This document shows positions 9,842-16,762 of a DNA stretch of 64,000 nucleotides, piece by piece (the stretch's first letter is position 1; each line of letters starts with the position of its first letter). The DNA is taken from the IMG/VR virus record IMGVR_UViG_3300031997_000001, positions 1 to 64,000 of that record; one strand, given 5' to 3'. Under the pieces are notes generated by a model, which ran no database searches, was not told the DNA's origin, and saw only the letters and a program-made list of their open reading frames with translations. The DNA is from a virus. Both the position numbers and the translations under genes were made by a program.

Positions 9842-10052
9842 GGCTTGTCCTCCGCTTGCGTTGCGGGTACCAGCGCACGTTCTTACACGTCCACACCTCG
9901 ACATACCAGACACGGCCGCTCCGCGTAACCGTGTAGTGCTCCATACAGTCGTCGTTCACGTAGAGGCGCTCTCCCGGCTTGAACGGATAATGCCTCTTCA
10001 TGCAGACCAGGCAGACGAACGGCGTTCGTTTCGGTCGCTTTGGCAGTTTCAT
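9831..10052 (-). CDS. small zinc-binding hypothetical protein
   Basis: 73 residues: basic N-terminus MKLPKRPKR, CLVCMKRH, YVNDDC, then a basic tail. Probably a single treble-clef-like knuckle. Starts directly after a degenerate tRNA 3' half. Confidence 0.55.
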   Translation of the reverse strand: MKLPKRPKRTPFVCLVCMKRHYPFKPGERLYVNDDCMEHYTVTRSGRVWYVEVWTCKNVRWYPQRKRRTSRGR

Positions 10053-10056
10053 GTAG

Positions 10057-10138
10057 TACCCCCGGCTGGATTCGAACCAGCAGCCTTCTGTTTAGCTGCT
10101 CGTTTGTGAGATCGGCTTTCCTCGACCCCAGGCTGAAC
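10057..10138 (-). pseudogene. degenerate tRNA: intact T-arm and 3' acceptor strand only
   Basis: A perfect T-arm (GCTGG-TTCGAAT-CCAGC, 10065-10081) and acceptor strand CGGGGGT plus A are present, but no matching 5' acceptor strand or normal anticodon arm can be found upstream. Looks like a tRNA 3' half left after rearrangement. Confidence 0.5.
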
Positions 10139-10154
10139 ATGTGTTTGGTGACTG

Positions 10155-10228
10155 TGCCCCAGGCAGGACTCGAACCTGCCGCCTAGAAGTTAGGAACTTC
10201 TCGCTCTATCCAAATGAGCTACTGGGGC
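10155..10228 (-). tRNA. tRNA-Arg (CCT)
   Basis: Acceptor GCCCCAG/CTGGGGC, anticodon arm AGAAG-TTCCTAA-CTTCT, canonical T-loop TTCGAGT. CCA not encoded. The stop codon of the upstream HNH gene lies at its positions 8-10. Confidence 0.92.
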
Positions 10229-10740
10229 GTATTTGCCATCTTGATTGCCGCTGCCCAGATCTCTGGCTTAATACCTCTTAATGTATGACAGCCGCTACAG
10301 AGAAGAATGCATTTATCCAATTCCTTTTTAATGTTATCCCAGGATTTGTTCCTCATTTGTGACCATTCAGCTTCTTTCCCTTTGCTTGTTCTGTGATGAA
10401 ATTGGAATATAGCTGGATGGAACGACTTCCCACAATCGACGCATTTGCCACCAAGGTGCGCAATTGCTCTGATTTTGTTGCAATGCCACCTTATCAACAT
10501 GTACAGGTTGAAGCACTTGGCACAATAGGGATGGACCCGAGTGGGGCCTTTTGCTCTGAAATCCGATAACGGTTTGCGTTTCTTGCATTTGTTGCAAACT
10601 TTGAAACCAGATTCTCTGTACCTGGCAAATTTCGAAAGATTAGCCTTTTGCCAGCTTTCAGAGCATTGCGTACCACAAAACTTCTGCCCTGCTTTTTGCG
10701 TTGTGAATTCTTTTGTGCACCGCTTGCATTTCTTGATCAT
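10219..10740 (-). CDS. HNH homing-type endonuclease
   Basis: 173 residues from ATG 10740 (GGGAGG 4 nt upstream; ATG at 10752 also possible). Three zinc knuckles: CKRC...CGTQC, CNKCKKRKP...CAKC, and the nuclease core CVDCGKSF, FQFHHRTSKGKE, CSGCHTLRG. The layout fits small mobile HNH proteins that insert next to tRNAs. AT-richer than the neighbours. Its TAG stop is supplied by the tRNA-Arg that follows. Confidence 0.85.
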   Translation of the reverse strand: MIKKCKRCTKEFTTQKAGQKFCGTQCSESWQKANLSKFARYRESGFKVCNKCKKRKPLSDFRAKGPTRVHPYCAKCFNLYMLIRWHCNKIRAIAHLGGKCVDCGKSFHPAIFQFHHRTSKGKEAEWSQMRNKSWDNIKKELDKCILLCSGCHTLRGIKPEIWAAAIKMANTPQ

Positions 10741-10786
10741 TCTGCCTCCCATTTAAATATCTTTGATTAAATGGGAGGTATCTGTC

Positions 10787-11029
10787 CTACTCCGCTTTCT
10801 TCTCTACGTATTTGATGACATCGCCGACCGTCTTGATCTTCTCGACGTCCTTATCCGCGATAGAGACGTCGAACGTGTCTTCGATTTCCATCACGAGCTC
10901 GGCGGAGTCCAGAGAGTCGGCTCCCAGGTCGTTCACGATCGACTTTTCGCGGGAGACCGACTCCTTGGGGACGTTGAACTGATCGCACATAATCTTGATG
11001 ACCTTCTGCTCGATTTCATCTGGCTTCAT
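10787..11029 (-). CDS. acpP: acyl carrier protein
   Basis: 80 residues, the usual size. Has the DLGADSLDSAELVMEIE segment; the Ser of DSLD carries 4'-phosphopantetheine. Four-helix acidic protein that carries acyl intermediates. No fatty-acid synthase partner is seen here, so it may serve host enzymes or an acyl-modifying phage enzyme. Its start overlaps the end of a glycosyltransferase by 14 nt. Confidence 0.95.
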   Translation of the reverse strand: MKPDEIEQKVIKIMCDQFNVPKESVSREKSIVNDLGADSLDSAELVMEIEDTFDVSIADKDVEKIKTVGDVIKYVEKKAE

Positions 11030-11870
11030 GCGTTAGGCCCTTTGGGAATTCCCGGTTGTATATTTCAACGATCTCGGAGACGTGCGTCCCGTGCTTATCC
11101 TTGATGGCCCACCAGCCGTAGTTGAAGGAGCTGGTGAAGAAATGGTGGGCCCACTGGTCGAATTCGGTATACGGGACCGTGGCTACCTGCATGTCCTTCC
11201 AGACGTGCCTGCAATGATGGAGCACGTCCGCGAACGTATCAACGAAGAGCGGCAGGTTCTCGGTGGCCTTGTGGATGTTGAGGTAGGCGTTCCTGCCGGT
11301 CCCCGCGACGTCATCCCTCATCTCCCGCGGATAGATAATGGAAGGATTTTCCATAATCCTGTCGTAAAGCCGGCGGGAGAACAGGACATGCCAGACGGCT
11401 ATCTTGGGGAGCATGTACTGCTTTTCGCCGGTCCCGGAAAGGTTGAATGGGATGATCTCATCGCGTCCGTCAAAGAAGGACCCGATGAGGTCCGCCTTCG
11501 GGAAGCGCGTCGTCAGTTCCGTAATAAAGTCAGCCTTGACATGGACGTCGTTGTCCAGGAGCAGCACGTGATCAAATTCGTAGTGCTTGATCTGCTTGAG
11601 CAGGTTGTGGATGTTCGTCGCGTGCATCTGCGAGTAGCGGTAGACGATCGCATTGTAAACCACCCAGTCGATTTCGTCCACCAGGTGAATGTGGGCGACC
11701 TTCCTCAGGTCCTCGAACAGGCTCAGGTCCTTGGAATAATGGTCGTAGTTCGTATGGACGCCGAGATGGATATTGAGATCGTGTGTCGGATGTGCTTTGA
11801 GCAAGGAGCCGACTGTGAGCTTTATGACAGGAGGGAGGCAGTGAGTCGGAATTATGACGGCAATTTTCAT
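11016..11870 (-). CDS. family 2-like glycosyltransferase
   Basis: 284 residues. GT-A features: MKIAVIIPTHCLPP at the N-terminus, DHVLLLDNDVHV with the metal-binding DND motif at about residue 104. C-terminal part has several His and Trp residues. Translationally coupled to acyl carrier protein. Acceptor unknown. Confidence 0.8.
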   Translation of the reverse strand: MKIAVIIPTHCLPPVIKLTVGSLLKAHPTHDLNIHLGVHTNYDHYSKDLSLFEDLRKVAHIHLVDEIDWVVYNAIVYRYSQMHATNIHNLLKQIKHYEFDHVLLLDNDVHVKADFITELTTRFPKADLIGSFFDGRDEIIPFNLSGTGEKQYMLPKIAVWHVLFSRRLYDRIMENPSIIYPREMRDDVAGTGRNAYLNIHKATENLPLFVDTFADVLHHCRHVWKDMQVATVPYTEFDQWAHHFFTSSFNYGWWAIKDKHGTHVSEIVEIYNREFPKGLTHEAR

Positions 11871-11875
11871 TTCGG

Positions 11876-12100
11876 TCAGTCTTCGCTACCCCTGGTATTG
11901 ATGAAGATTCCGATGGTTATCAAGGCAAGGGCAACACAAATGGAGATCTTGTACTCGTAGAAGAAATCGAATGACGTTCCCTTCCATTCCGGGAGGTTTA
12001 TGGCCATGAGCTTGAGAAGCCAGAGGCAGGAGACGACCATGGAAATGCTTAGGGCAGCTGTCAGGAATCCTTTAAAGAAGAACGCGAAGAAGGCTCTCAT
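11876..12100 (-). CDS. small membrane protein with two transmembrane segments
   Basis: 74 residues: two hydrophobic segments (about 8-30 and 50-68) separated by a polar loop with aromatic residues. Ends NTRGSED. Could be holin-like, but no lysis genes are adjacent. Confidence 0.65.
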   Translation of the reverse strand: MRAFFAFFFKGFLTAALSISMVVSCLWLLKLMAINLPEWKGTSFDFFYEYKISICVALALITIGIFINTRGSED

Positions 12101-12104
12101 CTTA

Positions 12105-12377
12105 GTATCCTCTTTATGTCTTCAAGCATATCAACTGCCAAGAATATCAACAATGCCAAAAGAAGCAAAGCATGTTTCCTCCGGAATACCGCCGGGCGGC
12201 TGGTGGAGTGCCAGCCGCCCTCCGCTACTCCGGTGTACAGCCGCAAGATTGAAGCGAGCGGTCGCCGAGGTGTCGCGCTGCAGCGCGCCTGACTTTCTCA
12301 CTCCGACCTGGTTCCCCGAAGGGCTCACAGTCGGAGCTGGGCTTAGGCGTCAGGACCGCCAGCCGCTCGCCGGAAAG
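12105..12377 (-). ncRNA. candidate structured non-coding segment 3' of tmRNA
   Basis: No convincing gene. Contains perfect complements GCGAGCGG/CCGCTCGC (12254/12363), CTCCGAC/GTCGGAG (12301/12330), and a 10-bp hairpin GGGCGGCTGG/CCAGCCGCCC (12194-12220). The last may end the tmRNA transcript. Could be a tmRNA trailer or a separate RNA. Confidence 0.4.
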
Positions 12378-12749
12378 TGGTGGACCCGCCGGGTACTGCC
12401 CCCGGGTGCAGTGGTGTTCATCGAAGCCCTCTTCACGCCCATGGCCGCTGTCTGTACTGCTTTAACGTCTTGAGCCGGCTACGACTTGCGGCATGCCTCG
12501 CCGGTTGGCGACGGGCGATTTGGTCTCTTATCCTGGTTGGCTCGCCAGACCGCAGGACCAGCCGATGGCATTAACGTCCCAATTCACTGACTATCGGCGT
12601 CGTTCAGGCGGGACGGGTCGCCGTTAGGCGGCCATGCGTGCAGGTGCAGCAGTTGTTGTTTGCCCGACATTTTTAACGAGGCCAAGTCAGGCGGTCCTCG
12701 GGGCGCAGGCGTCCAATTCCCTCCCACTGTCGAATTCTATTTCGGGCCC
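12378..12749 (-). ncRNA. ssrA: tmRNA, one-piece
   Basis: 372 nt. The 5' end GGGCCCG with AGAATTCGACAG is typical of tmRNA. The 3' end is CGGGTCC-A-CCA, so the acceptor carries the G3-U70 alanine identity pair and equals that of tRNA-Ala(TGC) at 27574. TTGGCCTCGTTAAAA precedes the tag reading frame as in E. coli ssrA. The likely tag frame (GGG at 12665 to TAA at 12624-12626) encodes GQTTTAAPARMAA, ending in a protease-tag-like MAA. The T-loop GGCAGTA is unusual and shared in type with many tRNAs here. Rescues stalled ribosomes with SmpB, which is not seen in the window. Starts 17 nt after tRNA-Pro. Confidence 0.93.
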
Positions 12750-12765
12750 GTATTTTCAAAGATTC

Positions 12766-12841
12766 TCGGGGTGGCGGGATTCGGACCCGCGGCCTCTTGC
12801 GCCCAAGGCAAGCGCTCTAAACCAGGCTGAGCTACACCCCG
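12766..12841 (-). tRNA. tRNA-Pro (TGG)
   Basis: Acceptor CGGGGTG/CACCCCG, anticodon arm CTTGC-CTTGGGC-GCAAG, T-loop TCCGAAT. CCA not encoded. Confidence 0.92.
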
Positions 12842-12847
12842 GAGATT

Positions 12848-13090
12848 CAAGTAGGCCTGTTGACGACTGTCCGCATCTCAGCGGAGGACGGGGATTTCCG
12901 TGACCGACTACGCCGGCAGTCTTCTTCGCCCCAATCCCGGATGTCCAGAGGCGATGCACGGTCGGGTCATTGGCCCCGGTCGGCTTTGCCCATCTTAACC
13001 CAGCGGCGGCACGGAGCCGGTTCGTCCGATGACTTGCCACCATGCCACTTTCAGCCCTCTGCGGGCCTCAGCCGTCAACAGGCCTACTTG
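12848..13090 (-). ncRNA. candidate structured RNA closed by an 18-bp perfect stem
   Basis: CAAGTAGGCCTGTTGACG (12848-12865) is a perfect inverted repeat of 13073-13090, enclosing 207 nt with no credible gene and internal hairpins such as CCGC-ATCTCA-GCGG and GCCC-GCAGA-GGGC. It sits between the cold-shock gene and tRNA-Pro/tmRNA. RNase P, SRP and 6S signatures were looked for and not found. Strand inferred from neighbours. Confidence 0.6.
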
Positions 13091-13109
13091 TGAAAGAGCT
13101 AGGTCTTGC

Positions 13110-13307
13110 TCAGGCGACCAGCTTGACGTTCTCGGCGCGCGGGCCCTTGGGACCCGTGGTGGTGTCGAACTCCACCTTCTCCCCGCCCTTGAGCGAGTCG
13201 AAGTCGCCCTGTATGGCCGAACGGTGGAAGAAGTATTCCTTCCCGTCGTCCGCCTTGATGAACCCGAAGCCCTTGTCCGCGACGATCTTCTTCACCGTGC
13301 CGGTCAT
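13110..13307 (-). CDS. cspA: cold-shock protein
   Basis: 65 residues, one cold-shock domain with RNP1 KGFGFI and RNP2 YFFHRSAI. Binds single-stranded RNA/DNA and melts RNA structure, which fits a genome with much structured RNA. A second cold-shock domain lies at 42195. Confidence 0.95.
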   Translation of the reverse strand: MTGTVKKIVADKGFGFIKADDGKEYFFHRSAIQGDFDSLKGGEKVEFDTTTGPKGPRAENVKLVA

Positions 13308-13336
13308 GCGCCGACTCCTAGAAAGGAAGGGAACGG

Positions 13337-13591
13337 TTACGGCTCAGTCTTCTCAGTCGGTACGACCCTGTCCCAATGAGCAAAGGCTGCGATCCTCTTG
13401 CTTTTACCGGTATTCTCATTGACCTCTACGACGAGAAGGACTTCGTCTTCGATGCACCAATGATATTTGTCGGAGAATATCTGGCTGTCCGGCACAAAGG
13501 AGGTGCCTTCGGCTTCTGACCATTCGCCAGGCGCTCGCTCGCCGGCTTCTGAACGGTCAGCATACCGCTGGAAGTGGACGACGAATCCCAT
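13337..13591 (-). CDS. small hypothetical protein
   Basis: 84 residues behind an AGGAGG site. Acidic with a strand-rich C-terminal half (CIEDEVLLVVEVNENTG). No family recognised. Confidence 0.65.
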   Translation of the reverse strand: MGFVVHFQRYADRSEAGERAPGEWSEAEGTSFVPDSQIFSDKYHWCIEDEVLLVVEVNENTGKSKRIAAFAHWDRVVPTEKTEP

Positions 13592-13600
13592 GACGTCCTC

Positions 13601-14374
13601 CTAGTCCAGGAAGGCGACGTGCCGCATCCCGCGGGCCTGGCCTTCCGTGTTGGCCAGGACGCGATGCCAGCACTTGAGTACGATCGTCGCGTGGTCCGGG
13701 TGCGTGATCTTGCCCTTGACAAACACCCCGGCATCCCGGACCATGATCTGCCAGAGGCCGATGTTCCGATGGGGGATGTTCAGCTTCTTGAACTCGCTGT
13801 CGGTAAGGCCGTTGGGATGCCCGGGGCCGACCCAGACCTGGGTCCCACCCGAGCGGGTCAGGAACTCACACTTGTGCGGCTTGCTGCCCCCGCGCTGGAT
13901 GGGCTCGTTCCGGAAGATGATCTTGGGATCGGGCATCTGAACCGGCACGAAGAACCACTCGCCCTGGCGCACGTAGGCCTCGTTCCGGCGGCGTCGGCGG
14001 CCCTGGACGGCCTTGCCCACTTGTCTTTCGATGACGGGCTGAGGCTTGAGGGCCTCCATGGCGGTCTTGACGTCGACGACCCCTACCGCACCCCGCTCAC
14101 GGCGCTCGGGAACGGCTGCCACGAACCACTGGCGCTCGTCGTGTCCGCAAAGGAACTTGGACTTCTTGCCGTCCACGTCGGCGACCAGGAGTAGGTGCCG
14201 GTCCTTGGGCTGGATATTGACGACCCGGATATCCGTGTCCGGTCCGCCGCGGAGGGTGAAGAACTCGCCCTCCTTGTCGCGGCCGATGTTCAGAGAGAGG
14301 GCGGAGAACCGATCGTCGAACTTGATACGGGCGCCCATCTTTCCGAAGTGCTTCTCGAGGACCTGGGGTTCCAT
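13601..14374 (-). CDS. hypothetical protein with basic linker
   Basis: 257 residues with AAGGAGG upstream and a clear promoter at 14395-14423. Contains FLCGHDERQWFVAAVPE at about residue 75 and a GRRRRR basic stretch at about residue 123. Appears to be two alpha/beta halves joined by the basic linker. First gene of its transcription unit, followed by the small protein and CspA. Confidence 0.7.
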   Translation of the reverse strand: MEPQVLEKHFGKMGARIKFDDRFSALSLNIGRDKEGEFFTLRGGPDTDIRVVNIQPKDRHLLLVADVDGKKSKFLCGHDERQWFVAAVPERRERGAVGVVDVKTAMEALKPQPVIERQVGKAVQGRRRRRNEAYVRQGEWFFVPVQMPDPKIIFRNEPIQRGGSKPHKCEFLTRSGGTQVWVGPGHPNGLTDSEFKKLNIPHRNIGLWQIMVRDAGVFVKGKITHPDHATIVLKCWHRVLANTEGQARGMRHVAFLD

Positions 14375-14394
14375 ACTTCCTCCTTGATTGACGT

Positions 14395-14423
14395 ATTAAA
14401 CCAGATTCCTATCTGCTGGTCAA
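14395..14423 (-). promoter_or_regulatory. promoter TTGACC-N17-TTTAAT
   Basis: -35 TTGACC (14423-14418), 17 nt, -10 TTTAAT (14400-14395). The -35 is preceded by AAATAA, as at 19797 and 38950. Confidence 0.75.
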
Positions 14424-14455
14424 TTATTTAGATACGTGGACGTATTTGCATGAAG

Positions 14456-14532
14456 TGGTAGGCGCGTGAGGATTTGAACCTCCATCGGGCGCTTATAAAG
14501 CGCCTGCTCTAACCAGGTTGAGCTACACGCCC
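14456..14532 (-). tRNA. tRNA-Ile (TAT)
   Basis: Anticodon arm GGCGC-TTTATAA-GCGCC; reads ATA with a genuine TAT anticodon. Acceptor GGGCGTG/CGCGCCT, T-loop TTCAAAT, CCA encoded. Confidence 0.9.
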
Positions 14533-14544
14533 CAGCAAAAAATG

Positions 14545-14629
14545 TGCAGGTGAGAGGATTCGAACCTCCAAGGTGATTTCCACCACTAGCGCCTCGGGCT
14601 AGCGCGGTTACCAGTTTCGCCACACCTGC
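14545..14629 (-). tRNA. tRNA-Leu (GAG)
   Basis: Long variable arm. Acceptor GCAGGTG/CACCTGC, anticodon arm CTAGC-CCGAGGC-GCTAG with C at position 33 instead of U. T-loop TTCGAAT. CCA not encoded. Confidence 0.85.
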
Positions 14630-14630
14630 G

Positions 14631-14701
14631 TACCCGGCCGCGGTAATGCTCCGCGTCTTCCAGCTTGTAAGGCTGGCGTCTTACTTTCTGACCCGCCGGG
14701 T
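14631..14701 (-). tRNA. tRNA-Val (TAC)
   Basis: Acceptor ACCCGGC/GCCGGGT, anticodon arm CCAGC-CTTACAA-GCTGG. T-loop AGCATTA is non-canonical. CCA not encoded. Confidence 0.85.
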
Positions 14702-14709
14702 TAAATGTT

Positions 14710-14783
14710 TGGTGCCCGCCAGAGGAGTCGCGCCTCTCTTTCCAGCGTGTGATACTGGCGTCCTTCTGATAGACGAGGCGGGC
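14710..14783 (-). tRNA. tRNA-Val (CAC)
   Basis: Acceptor GCCCGCC/GGCGGGC, anticodon loop ATCACAC, T-loop CGCGACT (G55). CCA encoded. Confidence 0.88.
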
Positions 14784-14784
14784 T

Positions 14785-14836
14785 TGGTGCTCAACAGAGG
14801 AATCGGACTGGTGCACTACCGTTATGCTAGCCGAGC
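14785..14836 (-). pseudogene. truncated tRNA lacking the anticodon arm
   Basis: 52 nt. Acceptor GCTCGGC/GTTGAGC with A73 and CCA is intact and a D-arm is present, but the anticodon arm and 5' T-stem are missing, as after a deletion of about 20 nt. Overlaps the end of the next gene by 15 nt. Confidence 0.55.
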
Positions 14837-15268
14837 CTTTTTTGGTGGCCATCCTCCAGCGGTCAGAGAGTCAATGCCTGCTTTCTTCCAGTGTTCATGG
14901 TAGACCTTTACTGCTTCTACTGGATCAAATGGTCGTTCGTGTACTCTGGCCCATACCCAACTCAGGATAAGTCCACTTATGTCGTCGGGGTGAGCGATGC
15001 CATAAGAATTTACGGCATCCCGCTTCAGCGGGGTGTCCGGCTCCCATAATGACCAACTATTCCGTAGGTATCGACCGACGGTATGGTGGGCGCAATATGA
15101 TTTCTTGCTTGCGAGGATTGCCTTGCGATCTTCGTCTGTGAGCCGGCTGACGATCATGTCTACAGCCATCTTGACCGTGGAAGGAACAGACTGGAAGAGC
15201 GGGCCATCAGGGTCGATTATGCGCACAAGGAGTCCTTCGACATTACTTGATGTGCTTCTTGACTCCAT
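14822..15268 (-). CDS. hypothetical protein, DUF6794-like
   Basis: 148 residues. The middle (HTVGRYLRNSWSLWEP then GIAHPDDISGLIL) resembles the small DUF6794-type domain, where a Trp-rich segment is followed by HPDD-SG. That match is from memory, so moderate. The function of the family is unknown. Stop codon falls in the truncated tRNA. Confidence 0.65.
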   Translation of the reverse strand: MESRSTSSNVEGLLVRIIDPDGPLFQSVPSTVKMAVDMIVSRLTDEDRKAILASKKSYCAHHTVGRYLRNSWSLWEPDTPLKRDAVNSYGIAHPDDISGLILSWVWARVHERPFDPVEAVKVYHEHWKKAGIDSLTAGGWPPKKARLA

Positions 15269-15488
15269 GGACCGAGAGGCCGATAATACGGTCGTCGTCC
15301 ATGGCCTTGTAGACCGTCACGTCGTGGTTGATCCACTGCGCGTAGTAGCTCACGTTCTCGAGGTAGACCTCTACTATGTCTCCTGGCTTGTTGTAGAAGA
15401 ACCCCGGCTTGAACTTGACGTTCTTGTACTTCTTGGCGAGCTTTGCCAGGAGTTCGTCTAGACTCATTGCGTGCCGGGCGCGTGCCAT
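15243..15488 (-). CDS. small hypothetical protein, DUF2283-like
   Basis: 81 residues from ATG 15488, chosen because the longer frame runs through tRNA-Leu. N-terminus basic and helical; the C-terminal DIVEVYLENV...DRIIGLSVHGVKKHI resembles DUF2283-type beta proteins. Function unknown. Confidence 0.6.
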   Translation of the reverse strand: MARARHAMSLDELLAKLAKKYKNVKFKPGFFYNKPGDIVEVYLENVSYYAQWINHDVTVYKAMDDDRIIGLSVHGVKKHIK

Positions 15489-15515
15489 GACTATATCTCC
15501 ACTTCTAAATATCTT

Positions 15516-15600
15516 TGGTGGACTTGGTGGGATTCGAACCCACAAGGCTAATTGCCATGTGCTCCTGAGGCACACGCGGTTGCCGTTTCGCCACAAGTCC
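15516..15600 (-). tRNA. tRNA-Leu (CAG)
   Basis: Long variable arm, acceptor GGACTTG/CAAGTCC, anticodon arm TGTGC-CTCAGGA-GCACA, T-loop TTCGAAT, CCA encoded. Confidence 0.93.
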
Positions 15601-15609
15601 TTGATTGGT

Positions 15610-15687
15610 TGGTGCCCACGGCGGGAATCGAACCCGCAGACCGCTCACTCTAAATGAGCGAGGTTTGCCAATTACCTTCACGCGGGC
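15610..15687 (-). tRNA. tRNA-Leu (TAG)
   Basis: Acceptor GCCCGCG/CGTGGGC, anticodon arm GCTCA-TTTAGAG-TGAGC, T-loop TTCGATT, CCA encoded. Anticodon UAG reads CUA. The variable arm is only about 4 nt, which is odd for bacterial Leu. Confidence 0.88.
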
Positions 15688-15688
15688 G

Positions 15689-15763
15689 TGCCCATGGCAG
15701 GATTCGGACCTGCAGGCCACTCATTTTAAGTGAGTGAGGTTTACCAAGTTACCTCACATGGGC
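15689..15763 (-). tRNA. tRNA-Leu (TAA)
   Basis: Acceptor GCCCATG/CATGGGC, anticodon arm ACTCA-CTTAAAA-TGAGT, T-loop TCCGAAT, short variable arm, CCA not encoded. D-arm closely matches the preceding tRNA-Leu (TAG), so the two look duplicated. Confidence 0.88.
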
Positions 15764-16179
15764 GTCTGCTGAATTGCGCCACCTGCCCAGGGTTCTGACG
15801 TGAACGGCCCCACTACCGCATAACCATCCATCGGTGGTTGATAGTTAGTGGAAAAGCGCACGTATATGGTGTACGATCGTAAGTCCAATTCGGCTGAAGA
15901 AGTTTTTAAAAGACCCCGAGAAACAAGATTCGCAAGGGTCTTTTGAATCGTGTATCTGATTCTGTTATGCCCTATGAGATCTAGGGGTTCAAAAAGATTG
16001 CATTCTACTGCTTCGTTTATCTTCTGTCTGACGTACAGAAGAAGGCGCCGCTGGTTGACCGCCTGCAGAGCATCAGAGGCCGGCTTTGGTACCAGGGCCT
16101 CAGCGACCTTATTGAATCCGGTGGTCGCAAGGGCGGTCGCTCCGCATATCAGCCGTGCTAGTCCGCGCCTGGTCAGCAT
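15754..16179 (-). CDS. hypothetical protein with twin-Arg-like N-terminus
   Basis: 141 residues. MLTRRGLARLICGATALATTGF could be an export signal. A helical middle (RQKINEAVECNLFEPLDLIG...LANLVSRGLL) resembles by eye C-terminal parts of tail-sheath-like proteins, a weak impression. Its TGA stop is positions 8-10 of tRNA-Leu (TAA). Confidence 0.6.
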   Translation of the reverse strand: MLTRRGLARLICGATALATTGFNKVAEALVPKPASDALQAVNQRRLLLYVRQKINEAVECNLFEPLDLIGHNRIRYTIQKTLANLVSRGLLKTSSAELDLRSYTIYVRFSTNYQPPMDGYAVVGPFTSEPWAGGAIQQTPM

Positions 16180-16481
16180 GGCTTCATCTCCTTTTGTCGC
16201 TGGTTCTTGATCCGCCCGGCCGTGCCCTTGACCAGCTTCCCGTTCCTGACCAGCGGGTATCTGCGCTTCATGACGTCGATCGACCTTTCGATGGTCCGAT
16301 GCTTTTCCTTGATTGCCTTAATATGTTGCACGTCGATGGCCAGGAAGGCTTCTGCGATGTTGAAGTAATGCCCGCAACCGTGGCATGTCTGATACCAATG
16401 CCCCTTTCCGAGCGTCTCGAAGGGCGTATAGCATTTCGAACAGAGGCTGGTCAGGGAGATATGATCCAGTGCGTTTATCAT
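16173..16481 (-). CDS. zinc-ribbon hypothetical protein
   Basis: 102 residues with CSKCYTPF and CHGCGHYF at about residues 14-37, then a basic helical tail. Probable zinc ribbon binding nucleic acid. The A of its ATG is the last base of the CCA end of the upstream tRNA-Leu (CAA). Confidence 0.65.
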   Translation of the reverse strand: MINALDHISLTSLCSKCYTPFETLGKGHWYQTCHGCGHYFNIAEAFLAIDVQHIKAIKEKHRTIERSIDVMKRRYPLVRNGKLVKGTAGRIKNQRQKEMKPC

Positions 16482-16557
16482 GGTGCCCCCGAGTGGATTC
16501 GAACCACCACATTCCTGTTTTTGAAACAGGCGACTCCTGCCGTTGGTCTACGGGGGC
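16481..16557 (-). tRNA. tRNA-Leu (CAA)
   Basis: Acceptor GCCCCCG/CGGGGGC, anticodon arm CCTGT-TTCAAAA-ACAGG, T-loop TTCGAAT, CCA encoded. Short variable arm. Confidence 0.88.
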
Positions 16558-16579
16558 TTAAATACATCGTCGAGGGCGC

Positions 16580-16653
16580 TGGTGCCGACCGGGAGAGTTG
16601 CACTCCCATCTACCGGGTAAGAACCGGTTCGTCTGCTGTTGACATAGGTCGGC
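16580..16653 (-). tRNA. tRNA-Lys (CTT)
   Basis: Acceptor GCCGACC/GGTCGGC, anticodon arm ACCGG-TTCTTAC-CCGGT, T-loop TGCAACT (G55), CCA encoded. Confidence 0.9.
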
Positions 16654-16658
16654 AATAG

Positions 16659-16731
16659 TGCCCCCGCCTGGAAGCGCGCCAGGTTCCCCTGTGTAAAAGA
16701 CAGGTGCTCATCTGGTTAAAGCTTCGGGGGC
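16659..16731 (-). tRNA. tRNA-Lys (TTT)
   Basis: Acceptor GCCCCCG/CGGGGGC, anticodon arm CCTGT-CTTTTAC-ACAGG, T-loop CGCGCTT (G55). CCA not encoded. Confidence 0.88.
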
Positions 16732-16762
16732 CGTGTCTGAAATCTGCATTTACCGTCGCGTT

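Noticed and set aside
12131-12328. 65-residue minus-strand open frame after tmRNA
   Set aside because: Low-quality composition and coincides with perfect hairpins; no ribosome site.
12848-13090. RNase P RNA
   Set aside because: The conserved P4 and J3/4 sequences (AGGAAAGTCC-type and ACAGAA-type) are absent on either strand.
15610-15763. tRNAs with TAG and TAA anticodons as stop-codon suppressors
   Set aside because: Anticodons TAG and TAA pair with CUA and UUA (Leu). Suppressors would need CTA, TTA or TCA. No recoding signal was seen; genes end normally in all three stops.
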